The notes beneath the pieces were generated by a model, which saw nothing but the letters and a program-made list of their open reading frames with translations, was not told the origin of the DNA and did no database searches. DNA of 64,000 bases from CAVZVZ01 sp963778895 (GTDB lineage: Bacteria > Actinomycetota > Acidimicrobiia > Acidimicrobiales > Acidimicrobilacustridaceae), in contig CAVZVZ010000005.1 of NCBI GenBank assembly GCA_963778895.1, positions 868,001-932,000 on the forward strand. The letters run 5' to 3'. The position numbers were made by a program, and so were the translations under genes. Positions within the stretch are counted from its first letter, which is position 1, and each line of letters opens with the position of its first letter. Shown here in pieces: positions 28,729 to 38,957 of the stretch.

Positions 28729-29407
28729 TGGCCGTTGCCTCGACTCCCGACCGCCCGCACGGCGAGTTCGCCATGCGGTACGCGTCACGCCTCAACCGCC
28801 CCGCGCGGATCCGTCTCCATGGCGAACGCGAAGCACTCTTCGCGGAGCTCGCACAACTCGACGACGAACTGCAAGTGTTGGCGCAGAGACGCCACACCAT
28901 CCTCACCGAGCTGGGCGACCTACGCGATCGACTCTGGCCTCGGGTCGAGTGGTGCCACGGGCGGCGGCCGCCGAAGGACAACCAGCCGCCGCTGCCACCG
29001 CTGAACGACGGGACAGCCATCCTCGCTGGTCGACCCCTGCGCTCGGCCTGCTTGGCCCTTTTCCGGAGGTACGGCCGCCTCCGTCTCGACCAACTCCACG
29101 CACTGATCCACCTACACGGTTACGTCATCGCCAGCGAGCACCCGGTCAAGGCGCTCGCCGATGCGATGGGCTACGAGTGGCGGAAGGGTCGGCTCGTCCG
29201 CCCCGAGCGGGGTACCTACGAGCTGAAGCCGGGTTTCCGACCACGGCGTGGCCGCCACGGAAGCGGACCCGCCGGCGGCCTCGGAGCACCGAGCTCTATG
29301 CCGTTCGAGTCCGCGGATCTGCCTGTAGACCCAGTTCTCGTCGACGACCCCGGCAGTTGGTATCCCGAGCGCGACGCGCTCAGCCCTGGCCGCCCGACGC
29401 TTCCTGA
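28729..29407 (+). CDS. Hypothetical coiled-coil / winged-helix protein, 3' end uncertain
   Basis: ATG 28729 follows AAAGGGA. Residues about 25-70 form a coiled coil (RIRLHGEREALFAELAQLDDE, QRRHTILTELGDLRDRL). Residues about 100-165 (SACLALFRRYGRLRLDQLHALI to YEWRKGRLVRPERGTYEL) look like a small winged helix of the HARE-HTH/restriction-accessory kind; this is inference. The frame stays open to 29600, but beyond 29380 it is only antisense of ilvC and reads as low-quality sequence. A frame change near 29370 would give a stop at 29405-29407, used here as the end. Function unknown. Confidence 0.5.
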
Positions 29408-30411
29408 ACCTTGGTCTTGCCCGACGCGATCCACGGCATCATCGAACGGAGCTCCTGACCGACCTTCTCGATCGGATGCGTCTTGCCAGCTTCCTCCAGT
29501 GCATGGAAGTTCCGCCGACCCGCTTCGCTCTCGGCGACCCACTCGTCGGCGAATATGCCGCTCTGAATCTCCCCGAGGATGGTCCTCATCTCCGCCCTGA
29601 CACGGTCGTCGATCACGCGGGGACCGCGCGTCAGGTCTCCGTACTCCGCGGTGTCGGAAATCGAGTACCGCATACCGCTGATGCCCTGTTCGTACATGAG
29701 GTCGACGATGAGCTTCAGCTCGTGCAGGCACTCGAAGTACGCGACCTCCGGCTGGTAACCGGCCTCAACAAGGGTCTCGAAACCGGCGGTGACAAGCGAG
29801 GTAACGCCGCCACACAACACGACCTGCTCACCGAAGAGGTCGGTCTCGGTCTCCTCATCGAACGTGGTCTCGATCACGCCGGCGCGCGCGCCGCCGATGG
29901 CGTCGGCGTAGGCCAACGCGAGCTCCTTGGCCTTACCCGACGCGTCCTGCTGCACGGCGATGAGACACGGCGTGCCGCCGCCCTCCTCGTACGTCCGGCG
30001 CACCAGGTGACCCGGGCCCTTCGGCGCGACCATCGCCACGTCGACGCCCGCGGGCGGCACCACTCGACCGAACCGAATGTTGAACCCATGAGCGAAGAGC
30101 AGCGCGTCGCCTTCGTTCAGGTTCGGCGCGATGTCCTCTTCGTACACTCGCTTCTGTTCCGTGTCGGGGATGAGGATCATGATGACGTCCGCCTCGGCGG
30201 TGGCCTCATCGATCGTGGTGACTCGTAGACCAGCGGCGCTGGCCTTCTCGATCGACTTCGACCCGACGCCGAGTCCGACCCGCACGTCGATACCGGAATC
30301 CTTGAGGTTCAGCGCGTGGGCGTGGCCTTGCGACCCGTACCCGATCACCGCCACCTTGCGGTCGGCGATCAGTCCTCGATCGGCATCCTTCTCGTAATAC
30401 ACGTTGGCCAC
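29380..30411 (-). CDS. ilvC: Ketol-acid reductoisomerase, class I
   Basis: Isomerises and reduces 2-acetolactate (or acetohydroxybutyrate) with NADPH and Mg2+ in valine, leucine and isoleucine synthesis. 343 residues, the short class I length. N-terminal Rossmann domain with VIGYGSQGHAHALNLKDSG and LGVGSKSIEKA, then KGPGHLVRRTYEEG. Knotted helical domain with metal ligands in DLFGEQVVLCGG and FECLHELKLIVDLMYEQG. GTG start 30411 with AAGGAG 7 nt upstream. Upstream, across a 40-bp palindromic element, lies ilvH; ilvBHC may be one unit or ilvC may have its own promoter. Confidence 0.96.
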   Translation of the reverse strand: MANVYYEKDADRGLIADRKVAVIGYGSQGHAHALNLKDSGIDVRVGLGVGSKSIEKASAAGLRVTTIDEATAEADVIMILIPDTEQKRVYEEDIAPNLNEGDALLFAHGFNIRFGRVVPPAGVDVAMVAPKGPGHLVRRTYEEGGGTPCLIAVQQDASGKAKELALAYADAIGGARAGVIETTFDEETETDLFGEQVVLCGGVTSLVTAGFETLVEAGYQPEVAYFECLHELKLIVDLMYEQGISGMRYSISDTAEYGDLTRGPRVIDDRVRAEMRTILGEIQSGIFADEWVAESEAGRRNFHALEEAGKTHPIEKVGQELRSMMPWIASGKTKVQEASGGQG

Positions 30412-30450
30412 GACGAACTCCTTCTCGGTCTCACGGCACTCGGGTTGTCG

Positions 30451-30490
30451 CCCATAGGCACCGAATCTGTGCAGATTCTGCGCCTATGGG
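30451..30490. repeat. 40-bp palindromic element, copy 4 (best preserved)
   Basis: Arms CCCATAGGCACCGAATC and GATTCTGCGCCTATGGG, loop TGTGCA; 15 of 17 positions pair. Lies between ilvH and ilvC on the transcribed strand, so the hairpin would be in any ilvBHC messenger and could affect stability or partial termination. Confidence 0.9.
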
Positions 30491-30535
30491 CACGCGATTG
30501 GCGAACTCGGGGGCGGTTGGGTGGGGAGGGAGCCG

Positions 30536-31051
30536 TCAGGTGGGCTCGTCGGAGGGGATGGCGGTACGGCGTTCGAGCTTGGGAAGCGCCACCCGGCCGG
30601 TGCGCTGGAGCGACACGATCCCATAGTTGGCGAGCAGCTCCTCGAAATCGTCCAGCTTCTCCGGGTGCCCCTCGAGCACCACGGTCACCTGATCCCAACC
30701 CACGCTCAGGATCCGCCCTTCGAACACCCCCACCAGCTCGATCACTTGACCCCGCACTTCGGGCGACGCCGCGACGGTGGCCAAGAGCAGCTCCCGCTCG
30801 ACGGCCTCCCCCGGCCCGAGCTCGTCGATCTTCACCACGTTGATCAACTTGTCCAACTGCTTGATGATCTGCTCGAGCGGCGACGACTCGGCATCGACGA
30901 CGATCGTGATCCGGCTGAACCGCGGGTCTTCCGTGGGCGCGACCGCCAGCGAGAAGATGTTGAACCCGCGCCGGGCGAACAACCCGGCCACCCGTGTGAG
31001 CACACCGGGCTTGTTCTCCACCAGCACCGTCAGGATGTGATGGTTCTTCAT
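30536..31051 (-). CDS. ilvH: Acetolactate synthase small (regulatory) subunit
   Basis: 171 residues. An N-terminal ACT domain (HILTVLVENKPGVLTRVAGLFARRG, quoted in part) binds the feedback inhibitor, usually valine. A C-terminal ALS_ss_C domain follows (REVRGQ-type VRGQVIELVGVFEGRILSVG). ATG 31051 overlaps the ilvB stop by 4 bp (ATGA), which implies coupled translation with the catalytic subunit. The open frame upstream of this ATG is antisense or off-frame ilvB and is not coding. Confidence 0.95.
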   Translation of the reverse strand: MKNHHILTVLVENKPGVLTRVAGLFARRGFNIFSLAVAPTEDPRFSRITIVVDAESSPLEQIIKQLDKLINVVKIDELGPGEAVERELLLATVAASPEVRGQVIELVGVFEGRILSVGWDQVTVVLEGHPEKLDDFEELLANYGIVSLQRTGRVALPKLERRTAIPSDEPT

Positions 31052-32796
31052 CGTCCCCCCTCCCCCTGCGACGGATCGACGATGATCTCGTCGTTCGACA
31101 AGCCGGCCGGCACCATCGGATACACCTTCTCCCGACTGTCCGTGCGGAACTCGATGACGACAGGTCGATCGTCGATCTCGTTCGCCTTCTCGATCGCGGG
31201 CAGCACCTCTTCGGGCGACTCGACGCGCATGCCGATGCAACCCATCGCCTCGGCCCACATCTTGTAGTCCGGCAGATCCGGCGACAGGTACACCTCCGAG
31301 TAACGCTCCTCGTAGAACATCTCCTGCCACTGCCGCACCATGCCCAGGTACGCGTTGTTCAAGATCGCGACCTTGACAGGAATCCGCTCCGTCGCCGCGG
31401 TCACCAGCTCCTGCGCGGTCATCTGGAAGCAACCGTCGCCGTCGACGGCCCACACCATGCGGTCCGGCCGGCCGACCTTGGCGCCGATCGCGGCGGGCAC
31501 CGAGAAGCCCATCGTGCCGAGACCACCGGAGTTCACCCACGTGTAGGGGTGGTTGAACTTCCAGTACTGGCTGGTCCACATCTGGTGCTGACCCACACCC
31601 GACGCGACGATGCAGTCGTCGGGCGTGTTGTCGCGCAACTGCTCCAGCACGAACTGGGGCTTCAGCAGGTCGCCGTCCTCGGACGGCTGATAGGTCAGCG
31701 GATACCGCTCCTGCCACCCACTGATCTGGCTCTTCCACGCCGAGCGCTCCGGGAACGTCGTGCCCCCGTCGAGCAGGTCGCGCACCGCTCGCACCATCTC
31801 CTCGATGACCAGCCGCGCGTCGCCCGCGATACCGACGTCGGGCCGGCGCACCTTGCCCAGCTCCGCGGGATCGATGTCGACGTGGACGATCTTGGCGTCC
31901 GGAGCGAACGACGGCACCCGGCCTGTCACCCGGTCGTCGAAGCGGCTCCCCAACGCGAGCAGCAGATCCGACTTCTGCAGCGACGTGACCGCCGTGTAGT
32001 TGCCGTGCATACCCGGCATGCCCAACGCGAGCGGGTGCTCGTCGGGAAATGCCCCACGCGCCATCAACGTCGTGACCACGTGGATGTCACAGAGCTCGGC
32101 CAGCTCTCGCAGCGCGTCGGCGGCCCGCGCCTTCAAGATGCCGCCACCGGCGTAGATCACCGGACGCTCGGCCCGCACGATCAGCTCGGCGGCCTTGCGG
32201 ATCTCGGCCGGGTCGCCCACCGTCAGCGGGTGGTAGCCCGGCAGGTCGACCGTCTCGGGCCAGTACCAGTCCATCGCCGACGCGGGATTCTTCGGATCGA
32301 CGATGTCCTTGGGCACGTCGATCAGCACCGGCCCGGGTCGACCGGTCGTGGCGATGTGGAACGCCTCGCGCACGATGCGCGGGATGTCCTGGGCGTCGCT
32401 GATCAAGAAGTTGTGCTTGGTCACCGGCGCCGTGATCCCCGTCGTGTCGCACTCCTGGAAGGCGTCCGTGCCGATGGCGGGATACGGCACCTGCCCCGTG
32501 ATGACCACCATCGGGATCGAGTCCATGTACGCGTCGCACAACGGCGTCACGATGTTGGTGGCCGCGGGCCCGCTCGTCACCATGGCCACACCGGGACGCC
32601 CCGTGGCCTGGGCAAACCCCTCGGCCATGTGCCCGGCGCCCTGCTCGTGGCGCACGAGGATGTGGCGGATCGGTGAGTCGATGATCGGGTCGTACACGGG
32701 GAGGATGGCCCCGCCGGGCAGCCCGAAGATCGTTTCGACCCCTTCGAGCTCCAGCGACTTGATCAGCGCTTGGCCACCGTTCATGTGTTGACTCAT
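31048..32796 (-). CDS. ilvB: Acetolactate synthase large (catalytic) subunit
   Basis: Thiamine-diphosphate enzyme condensing pyruvate with pyruvate or 2-oxobutyrate. 582 residues, normal length. Seen are FGLPGGAILPVYD, the catalytic Glu in LVRHEQGAGHMAEG, the FAD/central domain (GSRFDDRVTGR) and the ThDP motif VDGDGCFQMTAQEL ending ILNN. AAGGACA precedes the ATG by 9 nt. Upstream is a Val-rich leader peptide with a strong hairpin (32834-32929), so expression is likely attenuated in response to valine/leucine charging. Confidence 0.96.
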   Translation of the reverse strand: MSQHMNGGQALIKSLELEGVETIFGLPGGAILPVYDPIIDSPIRHILVRHEQGAGHMAEGFAQATGRPGVAMVTSGPAATNIVTPLCDAYMDSIPMVVITGQVPYPAIGTDAFQECDTTGITAPVTKHNFLISDAQDIPRIVREAFHIATTGRPGPVLIDVPKDIVDPKNPASAMDWYWPETVDLPGYHPLTVGDPAEIRKAAELIVRAERPVIYAGGGILKARAADALRELAELCDIHVVTTLMARGAFPDEHPLALGMPGMHGNYTAVTSLQKSDLLLALGSRFDDRVTGRVPSFAPDAKIVHVDIDPAELGKVRRPDVGIAGDARLVIEEMVRAVRDLLDGGTTFPERSAWKSQISGWQERYPLTYQPSEDGDLLKPQFVLEQLRDNTPDDCIVASGVGQHQMWTSQYWKFNHPYTWVNSGGLGTMGFSVPAAIGAKVGRPDRMVWAVDGDGCFQMTAQELVTAATERIPVKVAILNNAYLGMVRQWQEMFYEERYSEVYLSPDLPDYKMWAEAMGCIGMRVESPEEVLPAIEKANEIDDRPVVIEFRTDSREKVYPMVPAGLSNDEIIVDPSQGEGGR

Positions 32797-32825
32797 GGTT
32801 CTGTGTCCTTACTGGTTCCGGGCGG

Positions 32826-32860
32826 AAAACGAGTTCGACCTCCCGCTTTGGGAGGTCGAA
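32826..32860 (-). terminator. ilvB attenuator terminator
   Basis: Perfect 11-bp stem TTCGACCTCCC / GGGAGGTCGAA with a 5-nt loop (32834-32860), followed on the minus strand by CTCGTTTT. It lies between the ilvB leader peptide and the ilvB start. The U tract is short, so termination may be partial. Confidence 0.75.
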
Positions 32861-32863
32861 GAG

Positions 32864-32891
32864 GCGCACGCGGCGGTGAGGCGGCGTGCGC
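32864..32891 (-). promoter_or_regulatory. ilvB leader upstream hairpin (pause or anti-terminator arm)
   Basis: Eight-base arms GCGCACGC and GCGTGCGC with an inner GC-rich loop. The hairpin overlaps the leader stop codon and lies 3 bp from the terminator stem. In attenuators such a hairpin pauses polymerase or competes with neighbouring pairings; no explicit anti-terminator pairing was found by eye. Confidence 0.5.
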
Positions 32892-32929
32892 TACGGAACT
32901 ACTACGAGATACGCGGGGTGCGTGCTCAT
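32891..32929 (-). CDS. ivbL: ilvB leader peptide (attenuator)
   Basis: Twelve codons, MSTHPAYLVVVP, from ATG 32929 in the gap between thrC and ilvB. The run Leu-Val-Val-Val uses CTC GTA GTA GTT, and GTA/GTT are rare here. It is followed by a pause-type hairpin and a terminator hairpin before ilvB. No strong Shine-Dalgarno is visible upstream. Confidence 0.72.
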   Translation of the reverse strand: MSTHPAYLVVVP

Positions 32930-32972
32930 ACGGTCGACAAGCGTGCCACGGAATCCGCTCGGCGGCAACCCG

Positions 32973-34360
32973 TTACCCGAGCACTCGATCGATGTGGTCC
33001 CGGACCGCACCCAGATCCGCCGGCAACTCGTCGAACCGCTCCGGCCGCTCGAGCAGGTCGGCGAGGGCCGGCGGCAACGGGGGTCGCACGCCGGTGGCCG
33101 CCTCGACGGCGTCGGGGAACTTGGCCGGATCGGCGGTGGCCAGACACACCATCGGCACCTCGGCATCCCGCCGCTTCTCGAAGGCCGCGCCGACGCCGAC
33201 GGCGGTGTGAGGGTCGAGCAGCACACCGAGCCGTTCGTAGATGTCCTTCATCACCATCTGCGTCTGCTCGTCGTCGAGCCGAGCTGAGCTCCAGCGCCCG
33301 TCCAACAACGCGAACTGCGCCGGATCGACCGTCATCTCACCGGTGGCCCGGAACTCGGCCATCATCGCCGCCACTCGATGACCGACCCGGCCGTAGAGCT
33401 CGAAGAGCAGGCGCTCGAAGTTGCTCGACACTTGGATGTCCATGCTCGGGCTGATCGTCGGATGCACCTCGGACATCGTCATGCTGCCCGTCTCGAAGAA
33501 ACGGGTCAGGATGTCGTTGCGGTTCGAACCCACCACGAACTGATCGACGTCGACACCCATCCGCGCGGCCACATAGCCCGAGAACACGTTGCCGAAGTTC
33601 CCGGTGGGGACGGCGTACGAAACCGGTCCCCCGCCGAGCTGCGCCCACGACGAGACGTAGTACACGACTTGCGCGACCACCCGCGCCCAGTTCATCGAGT
33701 TCACCGCGGACAGACGACGGCGCTCGCGGAAGGAGACATCGGCAAACAACATCTTCACCAAGTCCTGGCAGTCGTCGAACGTTCCCTCGATCGCCAGGTT
33801 GTGAACGTTGGGTGCGTCGACGGTGGTCATCTGACGGCGTTGCACCTCCGACACCCGACCGGCGGGATGCAGGATGAAGATGTCGATCGCGTCCCGGTCG
33901 CGGCACGCCTCGATGGCGGCGGAGCCCGTGTCACCGGAGGTCGCTCCGACGATCGTGACCCGGGAGTTGCGCCGTTCCAGCTCGTGCTCGAAGAGCGGTC
34001 CCGACCAGTTGCAGCGCCACGTCCTTGAACGCCAGCGTCGGACCGTGGAACAGCTCGAGGAGCTGGAAGCCGTCCTCGAGCGGGCGCAGCGGGACCACAC
34101 CGGGATGCGTCGAAGGACGCGTACGCCTGCTCCACCAACGCGACGAGCTCGTCGTGATCGAGCGACCCTTCGACGAAGGGCTCGATCACCTCGACGGCGA
34201 TCTCCTGATAGCGCGCCTCGGCCAGCCGTTCCGCGGCGTCGGCCGCAAGTGAAGGCCATCGCTCCGGGACGTAGAGGCCGCCATCGGCCGCGAGCCCGGC
34301 CAACAACGCGGCGCCGAAGTCGAGCACGGGCGCGTCGCCCCGCGTACTGACGTACCGCAT
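32973..34360 (-). CDS. thrC: Threonine synthase, two frameshifts
   Basis: PLP enzyme converting O-phosphohomoserine to threonine. The N terminus (RYVSTRGDAPVLDFGAALLAGLAADGGLYVPE, quoted in part) and the long C-terminal part (GATSGDTGSAAIEAC, PTGNFGNVFSGYVA, EVHPTISPSMDIQVSSNFE) fit the long ThrC class of about 460 residues. Frame breaks lie near 34110 and 33999. The segment between them, in the third frame, holds the PLP-lysine motif LELFHGPTLAFKD, so all catalytic parts are present. Removing one base at each site gives one protein. ATG 34360 is 2 bp after the hom stop. Confidence 0.9.
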
Positions 34361-34362
34361 CG

Positions 34363-35671
34363 TCAACCCGCGGCCTCCGTGCCGAGCACTCGAATCAAAC
34401 TGTTGACCCGCCGGACCACGTCGAGCTCCCGTAGTTCGCGCACTGTCGTCTGTACGTCGCGCTCACGGGCGAGGTGGGTGATGAACACGATGCGCGCCGC
34501 GTCGCCGCGACCCTCCTGCTCCATCGACGCGATCGACACCTCGTTCCCGCCGAACAGGCTCGCGACCGTGGCGAGTACACCCGGCTGATCGACGGTGTCG
34601 ATGCTGAGGTAGTAGCCGGACTCGAGCTCGTCGATCGGACGGATCCGCCCGGCACCGATGTAGCCGACCGTCGCGTGCGTGTCGCGCTGGCGGTTGAGCG
34701 CTGCGTCGACGAGATCGCCCAACACGGCGCTGGCCGTCGGGTCACCGCCCGCCCCTCGCCCGTAGAACATCAGGTCGCCGACCGACGAGCCTTCGACGAA
34801 CACGGCGTTGAAGCTGTCGCGCACCGCGGCGAGCGGATGGGTGGCGGGGAGCAACACCGGGTGCACCCGCACCCCTACCGACGGCTCGGGCCCGGCGCGG
34901 AAGGACTCGGCCACCGCGAGCAGCTTCACCACGAGGCCGTTCCGCGACGCGTACGTGATGTCGTCGGCCGTGATCTTGGTGATGCCCTCGCGGTGGACGT
35001 CGGCCGCGACGACCCGCACACCGAACGCGATCGTCGCGAGGATCGCGAGCTTGGCCGCGGCATCGAAGCCCTCGACATCGGCGGTCGGGTCGGCTTCCGC
35101 GTACCCGAGCTGTTGCGCCTCGGCCAGTACGTCGTCGTACGACGCGCCGTCCTCGGTCATCTTCGTGAGGATGTAGTTGGTGGTGCCGTTGACGATGCCG
35201 AGCACCCGGTCGACTTGCTCGACGAGCAACGACTCTCGGAGGGGCCGCACGATCGGCACACCACCGGCCACGGCCGCTTCGAAGAGGACGTCGACGGTGA
35301 AGTCCTCACCCGCGGCGAAGATCTCGGCCCCGTGGCTGGCGAGCAACTCCTTGTTCGCGGTGACGACCGGCTTGCCGGCCTTGATGGCGCTCAGCACCAG
35401 ATCCTTGGCGGGATCCAACCCGCCGATCAGCTCGACCACGACGTCGACATCGGGGTCGGCCACCACGGCGGCCGCGTCGGTCGTGAACACCTCCGGGCGG
35501 CAACGAGACCGACGCGTTCCTTCGAGGTGTCGCGCACGGCGACGCGCAACGATCTCGAAATCCAGACCCGGTGCGAACCCGGATGTTGTCGGCCTGATCA
35601 GCGAGCAGCCCGACGAGGGCGACCCCGACGGTGCCGCACCCGAGCAGGCCGATGCGGACAGGTGAACTCAC
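34363..35671 (-). CDS. hom: Homoserine dehydrogenase, three or more indels in the N-terminal third
   Basis: Reduces aspartate semialdehyde to homoserine, the branch to Thr and Met. GTG 35671 opens RIGLLGCGTVGVALVGLL (NAD-binding). After disordered frames the sequence continues as FTTDAAAVV, VVELIGGLDPAKDLVLSAI, VVTANKELLA, GIVNGTTNYILTKM and a C-terminal ACT domain (TVDQPGVLATVASLFGG). The middle needs an extra G removed near 35568 (TGLDFEIV), an extra T near 35548 (VRVAVRDTSKERVG) and a missing C near 35496 (PEVFTT). The start overlaps the lacZ stop (GTGA); thrC follows. Confidence 0.9.
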
Positions 35672-38600
35672 GGGACGAGGGTACTCCCGGCCTTCGTGAC
35701 CTCCGTACCGGTTTGGACCACCCGCGCCAGCGCCGCCACGTCGTCGCGCTTGGGGTCGTAGGGCCGCATCCGCCAACGCCACGAGAACCGGCCGGGCGCG
35801 ATGCGGTACTGCGGCAAGATGTCGGGTCCGCAGCTCAAGCGTGCCGAGACCACGGTGCGCCACGTCGAGGTGCACCACGACCTCTTCCCGCGGCACGAGC
35901 TCGGTGAGGTCGCGGGCTCGCCAGAGATCATCAGCCGAATAATGACTGGCCGAGAACGCCAGCGCGTGCGGGTCGATCGCCCCGACGAGCAACCCCGTCT
36001 GACTCCCCTCTCTCTGGAGACCGAACCAACGCGTATCCATGTGGAGCCCGTGCTCCTGCGGGACGAGATACGGCACGAGTTGATCGGTGATCCTCGAGTG
36101 CCAGCGCCCGAACGACGCGGCGCGCCGACGGTCGGGGTAGGACTCGTCGGGCCCAAGCCCCAGCCACTGCAGATGCTCGAAGCCCGCCGCCACCCGAAAC
36201 GTGGTTCCGACGCGCGCCACGTCATCGAACTCGTCGGGGAGCAGCACCTCCTCGTCGACGACCACTTCACCTGATGCGAAGACGCGAATTCGTTGGTGAT
36301 GCTCGACCGTGACCTCGGGCACGGTGCCGTGCAACACCGAGTCGGCTTCGAACACCACGACGGAGTCCGTCAGCCCCAGTGACACGTCGCGTACGTCGCG
36401 GCGAAGGTCGTCGAGGCCCCATCCCAGCCAGTGTCCGAGCGGCTTGCCCTCCTCCTCGGTCCAACCGTCGGTGCGGCCGAGGAACAACTTCAATCCGTCG
36501 TTGTCCGTTGGCGCGCGCCACAACGCGAGCCGTGGGCCCGCCGTCACGACGGGTTCGCCCTCGTGACGGATCGCCGCGAGCACACCGTCGGCTCGGTCGA
36601 ACGTCACCATCGTGCTTCCCGCCGCGACTACGTCACCGACGAGATCCAAAGCGCCGTCGGCGTCGACGCGCTGGGGAGGTCGGGTCCGCCCGGGAAGCGC
36701 GAACTGCTCCCAGCCGACGATGTGCCCACGCGGCGCCCACGCGGTGGCGCGACGCGTCACGAACTGCACGGACATCGTCGCCTCTTGACCCGGGCCGATG
36801 GTCGGTCGTTCGAACGGCACCTCGATCACCTGCGTGGAGCGCGGCGCGATCGCCGGGAGGTCGACGCGACCGGTCTGCACCGCCGTCCCGTCGACCGCGA
36901 GCTCCCAATGCATACGCAGACCGGTGGTGTCGGTGAACCACTGCCGGTTCTCGACCCGAACGCGCCCTCGCCGCAGGTCGGCGGCCGTCGCCGTGGCCCG
37001 CACGGGCGCCGCCAGGTAGGCCAGCTCGCGCAACGCCGGATGAGGGCGGCCGTCGGGGCCGACCAGTCCATCCGCCACGAAGTTGGCGTCGTTCGGCTCG
37101 TCACCGAACTGACCGCCGTACGCATAGCGAACGCGGCCGTCCGCGAGCTCCTGGCGAAGCCCGTGGTCCTTCCACTCCCAGATGAACCCACCCTGCAGCC
37201 CGGCGTGCGTCTCGAACGCGGCGTAGTAGTCGGCGAGGCTGCCGTTCGAGTTGCCCATGGCGTGGGAGTACTCGCAGAGGATGAGCGGGCGGCGAGTGTC
37301 CTTGGTCTGCTCCGACCACGCCACGATGTCGGTCGATCGGCGCGTACATCGGGCACACGATGTCGGTGACGGGCGCCTCGGCGAACAAATCGAACATGAC
37401 CGCGCCCTCGTAGTGCAGTGGACGGGTGGGGTCGTACCGACGGACCCAAGCCGCCGCGGCATCGTGCATCGCGCCATAGCCGCTCTCGTTGCCGAGCGAC
37501 CAGGCGATGACGCTCGGATGGTTCTTGTCGCGCTCGACCATGCGGCCGACTCGTTCGAGCAACACGTCACGAAACCGCGAGTCGTGACAGATGCTCGTGA
37601 TGAAGGCGTGGCTCTCGAAGTTGGCTTCGTCGATCACGTAGAGACCGAGCTCGTCGCACAAGTCGAGGAAGCGGTGGTCGTTCGGGTAGTGCGAGCAACG
37701 CACGGCGTTGACGTTGTTCCGCTTCATCGTCATGAGATCGGCCCGCATGTCGTCCACGGTCACGGCCGGGCCTCGTTCGGGATGATGGTCGTGGCGATTC
37801 ACGCCGTGGATCATCACCGGCGCGCCGTTGATCAGCAGCTGCCGATCACGCACCTCGACCGTGCGGAAGCCCACCGTCTGCTCGACCACTTCCACGATCT
37901 GGCCGGAAGGATCGATGAGGCTCACGAAGAGTCGGTAGCGCTCGGGTGTCTCCGCCGACCAGGGCGTGACGCGGGGCACGCGAGCGCGCACTCGCGCCAC
38001 GTGGCCCTGGAAGAGATAGGGGCGGACATCAACCGCGACGTCGGCGACAAGGGGATCGCTCAGCATCGATCGACCCGACTCGCTCTCGAGCCGCGCCTCG
38101 ATCCGCCAACCCGGACGAACCACCGCCGCGTCGCTGAACGCCACGCGGACCTTGGCCTCGAGCGTTCCGGCGCCGTCCTCGTCGAGACCGGCCCGCACGT
38201 GCACGTCCTCGATTCGCTCGGAGCCGGTCGCCGTGAGGAACACCTCGCGGTGGAGCCCGCCGTGCCACCACTGGTCCTGGTCCTCCACATAGCTCGCGTC
38301 GCTCCACTTCACGACAGCGCACGCCAGCGTGTTCGCTCCCAACCGCACGTACGGGCTGATGTCGAACTCCGACGGCAGCCGGCTGTCCTTCGCCAGCCCG
38401 ACCGCCCGACCGTTCACGAACACGTAGAGCACGCTGATCGCGCCCCCCACATGGAGCACGATGCGTCGCCCCTTCCACGCGCGCGGAACGGTGAGCGCGG
38501 TGCGGTACAGACCAGTCGGGTTCTCGTCGGGCACGTCGGGCGGGCGGCCGAGGAAGGGCATCCGGACGTTCGTGTAGATCGGTACATCGCCGAAGTCCTG

Positions 38601-38867
38601 GGTCGTCCAGACGCCTGGCACCGTGATCGGCTTCCAGCCACTGTTCAGCCCATCGTGCAGGCCAGGGTCGGCGAAGTCGCTGGGCACCGCCTCGGGCGAC
38701 GGCACCAGCCGGAACCGCCACGTGCCGTCGAGACGGCGGAACCACGGCGACGCGGCTCGGTCGGCGACCCGCGCCGACTCGAGGTCCGGATAGGCGGTGA
38801 ACGGGCTGTGCATCGGCAGGCGATCGAGCGCGATGACCTCGGGCGCGGCCCATGTACGGTCACCCAT
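35668..38867 (-). CDS. lacZ: Beta-galactosidase, glycoside hydrolase family 2, two frameshifts
   Basis: About 1065 residues when joined, the usual LacZ length. Sugar-binding domain (WKPITVPGVWTTQDFGDVPIYTN), Ig-like domains, then the TIM barrel: HGVNRHDHHPERG, SLGNESGYGAMHDAA with the acid/base Glu (about 460), LILCEYSHAMGNSNG with the nucleophile Glu (about 530), and the C-terminal Bgal_small_N domain ending LPQYRIAPGRFSWRWRMRPYDP. Breaks occur near 37331 (MYAPID to IVAWSEQ) and 35837 (GLGTL to SCGPDILP); both are cured by removing one base. ATG 38867 is chosen (MGDRTWAAPEV). No signal peptide, so cytoplasmic. Its stop overlaps hom, an unusual partner. Confidence 0.88.
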
Positions 38868-38957
38868 CGACTCGATCAACGCGCTGTCCCCATCGGCTCC
38901 AGTACCCCGCTCGGTTCCCGATGTCTACCAACTCCGAGGGGGCTATCTTCGCGATTC

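Noticed and set aside
27511..28788. 425-codon minus-strand frame opposite the GT-C-like protein
   Set aside because: His/Arg/Gln-rich antisense shadow; the plus strand has clear transmembrane pattern and start overlap.
31052..31738. Open frame upstream of ilvH
   Set aside because: Lies in another frame of ilvB; ilvH begins at the ATGA overlap.
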